From Neelides folsomi (Eukaryota > Arthropoda > Collembola > Neelipleona > Neelidae), in NCBI GenBank assembly GCA_034687125.1, contig JAQGBZ010000507.1:1-38004 (forward strand): a DNA stretch of 38,004 bases, given 5' to 3'. The notes below the pieces were generated by a model. The model was not told where the DNA came from. It searched no databases and was given only the letters and a program-made list of their open reading frames with translations. Each line of letters opens with the position of its first letter. The first letter of the stretch is position 1. Shown one piece after another: positions 23,925 to 32,845 of this stretch. A program made the position numbers and the translations under genes.

Positions 23925-24137
23925 ATTAGCGCTTATACATTTTATATGAAATAATAAATATTAAAATTAAATGTGATAATTTTATGAGCGAACTTTATTC
24001 CTCATTGCATTTTAACAAGTTTAATTGAAGTTAATTAGAATTAATGTTGCATGCTTTATACACAACGAACAAGCTTTAATTAAATTAAACTTTATGTTTA
24101 TATGTACCCTAAAAGCTGAAATCTGACGTTTTTGAAC

Positions 24138-24371
24138 TCACCATGGTGAAAAATGGTGAGATCCATGGTGAGCTGGTGCACCATGAAGCCAAAATGGTGC
24201 ACCATGGGCGTCTTCACCATGGACATGGCAAAACCTCACCATGGTGAGAGCCAAGAAATGAAAACTGGGAATCGGAAGATTAACACTAAACTCACCATGG
24301 TGAAGAGGAATTTTGCGTGGTGCACCATGAAAAACCATGGATTTTCCATGGTGCACCATGGTGTGCAGCAT
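24138..24371. repeat. CACCATGG-rich palindromic tract, copy A
   Basis: Nine CCATGG sites and many GGTGA/TCACC words fall in about 235 bases, in a region otherwise over 70% AT. The core word CACCATGGTG is its own reverse complement, so the tract can fold on itself; the clearest hairpin is near 24319-24360 (GGTGCACCATG ... CCATGGTGCACC). The same word family recurs at 33421-33777. Overlapping Met-rich ORFs on both strands (24153-24428 and 24138-24371) are a by-product of the ATG-bearing palindrome, and I do not call them genes. Confidence 0.75.
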
Positions 24372-24417
24372 ATCCGTAGATCAGCCCAATATACCATACT
24401 TGATATCTATCTGATTT

Positions 24418-24486
24418 GTCGGGAGTAGAATATGTTAGATAGGTCTTTTAATGTAAATGTCGGGTGTCGGGTCTGGTGTACGCACC
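24418..24486 (+). repeat. 69-bp direct repeat, copy 2
   Basis: Second copy of 23856-23924. The two copies bracket a 493-base segment that contains the CACCATGG-rich tract, as expected if the block moved or expanded as a unit or if two elements of one family sit side by side. Confidence 0.85.
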
Positions 24487-24816
24487 GTACTTCACGTACT
24501 ACTACTAAACATCTCTTCAAATATTGACAATTAACGAGTAATTGTTAAAAATGTATTTGAAATATACAAAATTTATAATCAAAATATTTTGAAATTGTAT
24601 AAATTGAAAATCATTCGCAAATACATGAATATAAATAATTGTCAAAAATGTATTCTTTAATCCATCATTTTCCCCAGCAATGTAAATATTGCGAAACTAT
24701 GTACTACATTAAGTAGAATTTCATGTTTCACATACTCAGTTGTAATTTCAAAATTTGCATTGGGATAAATTATAATTATTCATTTCATTTTATTTTGTTA
24801 TAATTTTCTATTTAAA
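24487..24816. other. Upstream region of the lipase gene
   Basis: 330 AT-rich bases in front of the lipase start codon. No repeat and no named promoter element was recognised. Confidence 0.4.
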
Positions 24817-27657
24817 ATGTTATTTTTTTCATTTTATTCCTTTTTAGGTTTAATTATTTTAATTGATTTAGTCTTAAGTAATGAAAATTTTGAACTTCCA
24901 CCATCCCCTGTTTATATTCCAACAGGTCAAGAATTAGCTTCTTGTTTAAATCTTCCTCCAGTAGATAAATGCTCAACTGGGATTCAATTAACCAGTCCAT
25001 TAATTACAATGACCACTGTAAATATATTATTAGCTCATTTAGATATCTTTAATAATATTCATAAGGATTTATTCAGTAAAGCAATTACAAGATTTTTATA
25101 TTAAATTAATAATAAAATTATCTTGAAGCGTTGAATTAAAAATTTTCATAAAATAATTAATTGAATATTTTGTACTGCTGATTAGTAAAAAATTTGTATA
25201 ATATCTATATCACTATTGATAAATTTAATATACGAGGAATGATGCAATCACCATCTGGAACCCCAATTTTATTTTCTTTCCTCCTTGAATTAAAAATATA
25301 CTCAATTAATATTATCATAACATATAAATCAAAAAAAATCCACAAAAATTTTGGTGATCCTAAATATCACCAAACCTAAATGACTGACGAATTTGTCCAA
25401 AAAAAGCACCCACTGCAACGAGTTTTGCATTTTCCGCGTGAATTTCATTTCCAAACACAGCGCTGTTAAGGGAAAGCAGATAGGGCAACCATATGGGATA
25501 TCCTTGGTTTGGTAAGGGACAAAATGCAAGGAAATCTCTCACCCAACCAAAAACAATATTCACCGAAAAAACTTTAATTCTTTAAATGTCCTCAATTGAT
25601 GTTATTTTTACATATTTAATATATCTTTTAAAATATATTTTTATCCCCATATGAATCTTTTTTGGACAAATTCGTGTCATTTTGATGATACTTAGGATCA
25701 CCAAAATTTTTGTGATTTTTCTTTGATTTATATGTTATGATAATATTAAGTGACAATATTTTTAATTCAAGGAGGAAAGGAAATAAAATTTGGGTTCTTA
25801 ATGATTGCATCATTCCTCGTATTTTTTTCTAGCCAGAAATTATTAAATATCATGGATATCCCATTGAAACCCATTATGTAATCTCGCAAGGAGGCTATAT
25901 TCTTACACTATTTCGAATTCCTCATGGAAAAAACAACAATGAGACGAATCCATCTTTAAATAAATCTGTGGTAGTTTTGATGCATGGATTCGTTTGCTCT
26001 TCATCTGACTGGTTTATGCAAAAAGAATCGAATACTTTTCGTATGTATCAACATATAACAAAAAATTCATGAAATATAATTATTAAATATTGATAGCTAT
26101 AAATATTGAATATATTTATCTAAAATTAATTATTAATTACTTTTGACAGCATATCTTCTAGCTGATGCTGGTTACGATGTTTGGCTTGGGAATGCTCGAG
26201 GTTGCAAATATTCTCTTGGCCATTTATATTGGAGATCATATGAATCGAATTCACCATATTGGGATTTTAGGTTAATTAAACAATTTGAAAGATTATTGAA
26301 TTAATGATTTAAAGTAATTATTTATGTATTTAGTATTTTCATTCTAGTTAGCATGAAATGGGGGTTTACGATGTTCCAGCCCTTATAGACTATATATTGA
26401 TTAAGACTGGTCAGCCGAATTTATATTGGGTTGGTCATTCGAATGGAAATATAATGGTTCATGTAACACTGTCAAATCTTCCCGAATATAACAAAAAGAT
26501 TCGGACTTTCTTTGCTTTGGCACCAGTAGCAAATATAAAAAATGGGAATAATATTCTTAATTACTTTTTTGGAACTCCTGAGATTTATCAAGTTTGATTT
26601 TTATAAAATTAAAAATATCTTTTAATCAATATTTGAAATTATAAATAATATATTCTCCGTTATTATCACTTAATGTTTATGCATCACCGATTTTGCGCTA
26701 TTATACGCAAGAAATATTTCGTATTAATCAATCAAAATGTTACCAACTATTTCTTGCGAATAAAACCGCTAAATCCTCAGCAAATTTGTAACGGAGATAT
26801 ATTATTAAATTTTGCTATTTCAATATTTACCAAATACCTATAGTTACCTTATATAATCTAGAGGTTTTACGAAACGTTTGGGTTAAAAGAGTTTATTCCT
26901 AAGTTCGTTGAAGATTATGCATATAATTTGGGTCTTTTGTGTCAACCATTTGCCCAGCAGTGGTGCATTCCTCTAGGATACTGCAATCATTTAATTTTCA
27001 TCCTTTTTGGATACGATTGTCCACAGGTTGACTCGGTAAAGATTGATTACCAAATACAGAACCCAAATTACTAATTTATTTTTAAATTAGCAAATGATTC
27101 CAGTCATCTTGGGTCACGTACCGTCGAACGAATCAGCACGAGCTTTGGCCCATTCAATGCAAGTTCATTGGAATGATCGATTCGCCCATTTTGATTATTC
27201 CTTTACTCCGGGAAAAAGCAACATGGAAGTTTATGGGATGGAAATTCCTCCTATGTATAACTTAAAAAATATTGTAGCGCCTGTTATATATTTGTCAGCT
27301 TATGCTGATAATGTCGCGACACCCACAGTAAATTAATATTTTAATATTGCATATTTTATTACATTTGAATCGACTATTATCTGTACAATTTTTCAAATCC
27401 CACATCTTTTATAAATAAAATTAATCAAAATTCAATTTTATTTTATTTCCAAGGATGTTTGCAACTTGTCTAAGCAGATTCCAGGACTAAAAGAATTCAT
27501 TCAAAACGTTGGTCAACCAAATTACAAATTCAATCATATTGATTTTCTCTACGCGAAAGATGCTAGAACATTCGTTTACGAACCGTTAATCGCGAGAATG
27601 AAGACAGCACCTTCTGGAAACAATGAAGTTATAGAAATTCAAGATTTGACATGCTGA
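24817..27657 (+). CDS. Acid lipase (lysosomal/gastric lipase family), with an in-frame TAG; possible pseudogene
   Basis: Seven exons: 24817-25017, 25833-26040, 26150-26270, 26348-26591, 26862-27026, 27091-27327, 27454-27657; 460 codons including the stop. N-terminal signal peptide (LGLIILIDLVLS). The order of motifs follows the AB-hydrolase lipase family: PEIIKYHGYPIETHYV, GGYILTLFRIPHG, LMHGF oxyanion strand, ADAGYDVWLGNARG, nucleophile GHSNG (Ser208), FALAPVA, cap-region GLKEFIP, Asp386 in AYADN, and His420 in NHIDF. All three catalytic residues are present. Codon 178 (26349-26351) is TAG where the family has a Trp in FS-W-HEMG; TGG to TAG is one base. No alternative acceptor keeps the frame. 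The protein would stop before the catalytic Ser. Either this allele is dead, the base is an assembly error, or readthrough occurs. Expected role if intact: release of fatty acids from triglycerides or sterol esters. Confidence 0.82.
25230..25822. mobile_element. Foldback element in lipase intron 1
   Basis: Arms 25230-25406 and 25657-25822 are imperfect inverted repeats of about 170 bases. They start ATACGAGGAATGATGCAATCA-like on the left, mirrored by TGATTGCATCATTCCTCGTAT on the right. The inner ends share GACGAATTTGTCCAAAAAAAG-like sequence. The 250-base spacer has no coding signal. The right end stops ten bases before exon 2 (25833), so the element abuts the pyrimidine tract and AG of that acceptor. 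Confidence 0.75.
26654..26797. repeat. Hairpin element in lipase intron 4
   Basis: TCTCCGTTA (26654-26662) is inverted at 26789-26797 as TAACGGAGA. Inner segments CGCAAGAAATA and TATTTCTTGCG pair as well, so the 144-base unit folds almost fully with internal mismatches. Probably a small MITE. It lies inside the intron 26592-26861 without touching splice sites. Confidence 0.6.
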
Positions 27658-27750
27658 AAAAACTTGTTCAATTAAATTTTCAATTTTTGTAAATAATATA
27701 TTTATTTCTTGTAGGGTAAAACAATCATTTTTAATAAAATGAAATTTTGT

Positions 27751-28010
27751 GGTTAAATGGGTCAGGGTGTAGATAATGGTCCAAAACGGGTAACCAACAC
27801 GAAAATTTTCTAAGTTTTTTTTTACTTTTTTTCTAAAGTTGTTTAGAATGTCGAGAAAAACATTTTCCGACATATTTTGGGAAAAATTGGGTCAGTGAAA
27901 AACTTAGAAAAATTTCCTGGTTGCCTGAATTCGGGTAACCTCAAAGGAAATTTTTCTAAGTTTTTCTCGGACCCAATTTTTTCCATATCTACACCCTGAC
28001 CGGTTAAATG
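27751..28010. mobile_element. MITE with 9-bp target-site duplication (Mutator-like)
   Basis: The element is 27760-28001 (242 bases). Its ends are GGTCAGGGTGTAGATA and the exact inverse. It is flanked on both sides by GGTTAAATG (27751-27759 and 28002-28010), a perfect 9-base duplication. Inner parts also pair (TTGGGTC with GACCCAA; CTTAGAAAAATTTCC with GGAAATTTTTCTAAG). A 9-base duplication is characteristic of Mutator-like elements. It has no coding capacity and lies between the converging 3' ends of the lipase and acyltransferase genes. Confidence 0.85.
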
Positions 28011-28128
28011 TATTAAAATAAAAATAAAATTTTAATTAAAATAATAGCCATTTAAGTTTATTTAAGTTTAATGTATTCAACATACATCATATAATTATTA
28101 AATTCATATTATATAACACTCGAATCTA

Positions 28129-29969
28129 TTAATAGCTTGATAAAATAGATTTGAGCGAGATTAATTCATTGACAAAATAATGATTAATCACTTGGTCAGC
28201 AATTGTATCGGTGGAAAGAAGTTCAGCATTTGCATTTAAATTCACGCTCATAAAGCCGTTATAAGAAAACGAATTAACACAAATTCCTAAAAAATAAACA
28301 ACCTTTAAATAAACCATTTTATTTTATTATTTTATTTTATTATTTTTTAAATCAGAAATTTATATTGGTTATTCTTAAATGTTTTCAAAATACTAAACTA
28401 AAACATTACAATTCTATAGATAATAATATATTTTCATACCTAAATGATCCATGAAATGACTACATAAACCAGTAAAGGAAATTACTTTACATCCTTGTAA
28501 AAATATAGTTTCTGTTGGGCCCATTATATTATTTAAAAATATTGGGACTCCGCATTTGTTAATCACCTTTTCAACAATCGAATAAGGCAAGAATATATTA
28601 TTTTGAGTTATTTTATCAAAATTATTAGGGCAATTAAAATTAATAATCCTATTATATTCCAACACTGTATTTTCAAACGACATTAATAGGTTTTCATTGT
28701 TAAGATCGATTTTGAAGTATCCAAATGTACTGAAAATAAAAAGATTTATAATGTATAAAAATATAATATATTATATATTAGCAAACAAAATAATTATATA
28801 TTTTATTTACAATTGGTTGTCAATCTTTGTAGTTTGAAGGCTTTTTGGAGGCATTGAATACATTATATAAAAATCATTTAAATTCAACAATGTTTGATCA
28901 TGTTTTCATTAATAAATTTCCTTAAGGATTGTTCCAAAGCACACATTATTATTGCAGCAATTGGAACATTTATAATAGAAATGTTATTTTTTTGTAAATA
29001 ACTTAATCCAGAAGTTTGTATAGCTTTTAAATCTTTCAATTTAATTTTCCCCAATCCAATTGATGTTTCACTTGATTTCATATTTAATTTTGAAGAAAAC
29101 GCAACTTTAAGAAATTCCTTTAAAGTTAATGGAATCCAAAATAGGTGATTATATCTAGGCAGGTTAAATGATTTGATTTTATCTGCTTTAATTGTATTTA
29201 ATTTTATGAATTTATTTTTATCTATTGGATCTATCATTGTGTTTAAAAAATTTAAAAATGATTTCCCGTCTCCAATTACATGATGCATTCTCAATGCAAA
29301 AATAGTTTTTGGATTTATTTCTGTTTTTGAATTATCTGATTTTAATATTAATATATCCCATAAATTTTGTCTGAATTCTTCTTTGAACCAAACTTTTATG
29401 ATTTTTACAATTTTATTGTATTTACAATTTTCAATTAGTCTGTCTCGAGGGTTATTTATAAAGTAATCTTCTTTTGTATTTTTATTAATAAAGTCAATAA
29501 AAATATCCGATTCAACATTTTCTTCCTTTATGTGATCATTAATATTAAACTTGTCATTTTTCTTCCAAAATAGATATCCAAACCAAAAACTCGGGTAGAA
29601 AAATAATTTAGAAAAATCATAATCATTTTTGAAATTTTGTTTATCGACCGTTGAATTAAATGTCTTTAATAAACAATTTTTAATTTTGTCAATGTCAATG
29701 GTTCCTTCGACTATTATTACACAACCTATAGCTCCACGTGTATTTTTAGAATTTGAATCCAGTTTAGAGTTCATGAAATACTTATCAATAGAGAATATTG
29801 AATCGGGAAATTTAATTGGGCTTATTAAATCTTTTCTCAATATTTTTGCTAACAAATGAACTATTAGTCCTCCTATTGCAAATATTAATAAAATTGCTAA
29901 ATATATTGGAGACAATATTATAAGAAAGATCCAGTATACAATACATTCAGATATGAATATAATGCCCAT
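28129..29969 (-). CDS. Wax ester synthase / diacylglycerol acyltransferase (WSD type), with a 1-base frame break
   Basis: Three exons: 29969-28811, 28729-28440, 28286-28129; about 535 aa once one missing base is allowed for. The N-terminus has a long hydrophobic stretch (about residues 5-40), probably a membrane anchor. The catalytic HHxxxDG motif reads HHVIGDG (H229, H230, D234). NVPIAAIIMCAL, then MPPKSLQTTKIDN and TFGYFKIDL, and the C-terminal segments NNIMGPTE and GICVNSFSYNGFMSVNLNA match the second half of the WS/DGAT (WES acyltransferase) family, which joins fatty acyl-CoA to alcohols or diacylglycerol. Near 28903-28906 the frame must shift by one: a run of four T (four A on the gene strand) would need five for NEN to continue as NEKHDQTLLNLNDFYIMY. 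Everything before and after is open and in phase, so this is a recent lesion or an assembly error. The gene converges on the lipase. Confidence 0.8.
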
Positions 29970-30838
29970 TTTATTTTAATATATTATCAATTCCTAAATG
30001 AATCCTTGAAACTAAAGTTTGTCCTATGGAATAAATAAATCAACTATTTTCGAAAACAAGCCTTATATGACATTTACTCTTACTTTATTTTCCTAAAGTA
30101 GCTTTAAATAATGTACAACCTTATCAAATGACTAAGTGATATTCAATGTTACAAATGTCTAGAAAACAAGACAACTACATCTAAATTAATTAAACTTATG
30201 CATACTGCTATATACCATATATTGAATACCAGTCTTTAATCCTTACAAATATCGTGTAGTGCATACTTAGGATGCATAACATGGATAGTTAATAGATACA
30301 TTCAAGCATTGTAAATTATAAGTAATATTTAATGGATTAGATAATATAACTAGTTTCAAAGTAAACGAATGTAACAATTTGGTGGCTTAAGTTAAATTTA
30401 CGTCATTAATTTTAAAGTGGTTTTTATAATTTAAACAACTTTGGAATATTAATGGGAAATTGTAATCTTAATATATTGAGACATTAATTTAATGCTTTAA
30501 AAATATACATTAGAAACATAGATTAAAAATTTATTATTTTAAATTTGTCATTGCATTACCTACTATACTATATTTTCATTTCATGTGTTCAAGTTCAAGT
30601 TCCCGTAAAAAATTTCCATAGGAAATGCATGTAAATTTTCTAGTAACTTTGAACACAGCACATTTGTTAAAAAATAAAGTTAACAATAAGTAAGTTCTGT
30701 TGCTATAATGGTATAATTAATTTAATCTTGAAATTAGAAATTAAGTGGATAAAGTAAATATTTAAAGCAGTTATCAATTGTTACATTTCAGTAATTATCT
30801 ACCTTGTATTGTCATGTATTCTTAAAAGATAAATACAA
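29970..30838. other. Intergenic spacer, nothing recognised
   Basis: 870 AT-rich bases between the acyltransferase start and the left end of the large foldback element. No ORF or repeat of note was seen; the acyltransferase promoter should lie in its left part. Confidence 0.45.
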
Positions 30839-32292
30839 CCTTCAAGGGGCAACTACAAGTTACCACACAGCACACACCAAATTAGCACACAATTACACAT
30901 ACAAGCTAGCACACAACCACACACAACACACATCCATGCATTATATATCCTATCTCGACTACAAGTTACCACACAATCACACATACAAACTGCCACACAA
31001 CCACACACCACACATTCAATCTACCACACATCGAGTACCACACACATACAAGCTGCCACACAACCCCGCACCACACATATAAGCTATCACACATAAAGTA
31101 CTACACATCGAAAATCTACCACACAACCACTCGCATCACATATAAAGCTAATACTGATAAAGCACCACACATAATATAGCTCACTCAGCATGTTTATTTT
31201 CAACAATAAAATATTCAAATAGGCAAGATTGCCAAAAATTTTCATAGTTAATTCATCAAATTATAAATGAATAGTGTCAATCGAATGGTGTCCCATTCCT
31301 GACGAGACTACAAAGGTCAAAACCCGTAAAACCCTTTATTTAATCATTTAAAAATGGCCCCCGCCGTTTCCGTCGTCCAAAACTTTCCAACCCTAACTTC
31401 TTCTTTAATTGATCTCCAATCGACGAATGGGAACGTATAGGGGCAACTCGATGCTCTCTACATTTTGGTGTTATTGCTGATTTTTTAAAAAATTTTTATA
31501 AAATTTTAAATTTCAAAAATTTAAAATGACGGTATTTTTTAATAAAATGATACTGATTAATTTATTATATTTATAAGTGTTTCAAAATAACATTTAAATA
31601 TATTATTTATTTATTTGAATTATTTGTATGTGAGAAAATTGGCAACCTTTTAAATCCAATAAATCTTTATAGGCAAGTTACGCAGTACAATTCCTCCCAT
31701 TTTCAATTATCCATTATTCATAACTTTTTATGGGAACAATTTTGCAATAAGATATACCGGCGGAATTCTTCGGAGTAACGAGATAGGGGCAATCGGGGCA
31801 ATATAGACGGGAAAAAAGGTCATTTTCTGGGGGGTGGTTCTTCCCACAATTTCGCAGTTGGCTTGGGTAGGGTGATATTAAAACTATTCAAATTTTTGGC
31901 AATCTTGCCTATTTGAATATTTTATTGTTGAAAATAAACATGCTGAGTGAGCTATATTATGTGTGGTGCTTTATGAGTATTAGCTTTATATGTGACGCGA
32001 GTGGTTGTGTGGTAGATTTTCGATGTGTGGTACTTTATGTGTGATAGCTTGTATGTGTGGTGCGTGGTTGTGTGGCAGCTTGTATGTGTGTGGTACTCGA
32101 TGTGTGGTAGATTGAATGTGTGGTGTGTGGTTGTGTGGTAGTTTGTATGTGTGATTGTGTGGTAACTTGTAGTCGAGATAGGATATATAATGCATGGGTG
32201 TGTGTTGTGTGTGGTTGTGTGCTAGCTTGTATGTGTGATTGTGTGCTAATTTGGTGTGTGCTGTGTAGTAACTTGTAGTTGCCCCTTCAAGG
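30839..32292. mobile_element. Large foldback transposon with ~396-bp terminal inverted repeats
   Basis: Arms 30845-31240 and 31891-32287 are inverted copies, nearly identical over about 396 bases. Each arm is built of reiterated CACACAACCACACA / ACATACAAGCT-type units. The element is bounded by CCTTCAAGG on both sides (30839-30847 and 32284-32292). Because that word blends with the GGGGCAAC ends, the duplication may be 5, 7 or 9 bases. The 650-base spacer (31241-31890) has no transposase frame, but it includes 31357-31449, related to the MITE at 23703-23793. Long inverted repeats with a 9-base duplication suggest a non-autonomous Mutator-like or foldback element. The CACACA ORFs on both strands (30804-31082, 31986-32195) are only translations of the repeat. 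Confidence 0.85.
31357..31449 (+). repeat. Dispersed repeat shared with 23703-23793
   Basis: Both copies run from a CCGCCGTT-CCG-CG-CCAAAACTTTCCAACC block through ATCGACG to ACGTATAGGGGCAACT, with scattered differences. This one lies in the spacer of the large foldback element and the other in a separate MITE, so the two elements share an ancestor or one was inserted into the other. Confidence 0.7.
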
Positions 32293-32845
32293 CAACTTTA
32301 AAAAGAATCTGTTATTCTTTTAGGAAATCCCAACTAATTGGATTGTTTTTATTGAAATAAGGAACCACTTTTATACATAGAATTTCGATTGTCCAGTATG
32401 TAAATTTTCTACTTTAAAGAATTGAATAAATTTAAAAACGTTATATAAATTGGTTTTAAATAAAATTTTCTCGAAATTTTTTGACATGATACTTAATCAA
32501 TCAATATTATAAATTCATTACAGAATTTCGCTATTAAAATTAAGATTTACTTACTAAATTGTGTGGTAATAAATGTTGTACGTGTTAAAGTTTAAGTTTA
32601 GGTTAATATATTTACAGTTTAAGTTATACAAATTTAAGTTATACAATTTTTATTACGTTTCGTTTTTGTAAATATATATTGATTTCTTCATAAAATCAAA
32701 CAGAATTTAATTTAAACTAATGTAAATAAGAACTCGACAAACATTTATTTGAAAATATAGTACATAACTAAAAAACAATTGTATTGGTAAATAATTTTAC
32801 GTAAGATACCGATTTATTATTTAGTTTATCTACAAAAAATTTAAA
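32293..32845. promoter_or_regulatory. FASN: Upstream region of fatty acid synthase
   Basis: 553 AT-rich bases between the foldback element and the FAS start codon, containing the presumed promoter. Several near repeats of GTTTAAGTT(A)TACA (32600-32650) are visible. No specific site can be named. Confidence 0.35.

Noticed and set aside
24153..24428. Met-rich 91-codon ORF on + and 77-codon ORF on - over the CACCATGG tract
   Set aside because: Both arise from the ATG-containing palindrome read on either strand; no domain, no splice or start context beyond the repeat itself.
28884..28910. Very short intron to explain the acyltransferase frame change
   Set aside because: No GT-AG pair there gives the right phase without deleting conserved residues; one missing base is the simpler account.
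30804..31082. His/Thr-rich ORF over CACACA repeats, and its mirror at 31986-32195
   Set aside because: The two ORFs are translations of the two arms of one foldback element, so repeat composition explains them.
30845..32287. CRISPR-like or satellite array
   Set aside because: The CACACA units are irregular and mirrored between two arms; there are no spaced identical repeats.
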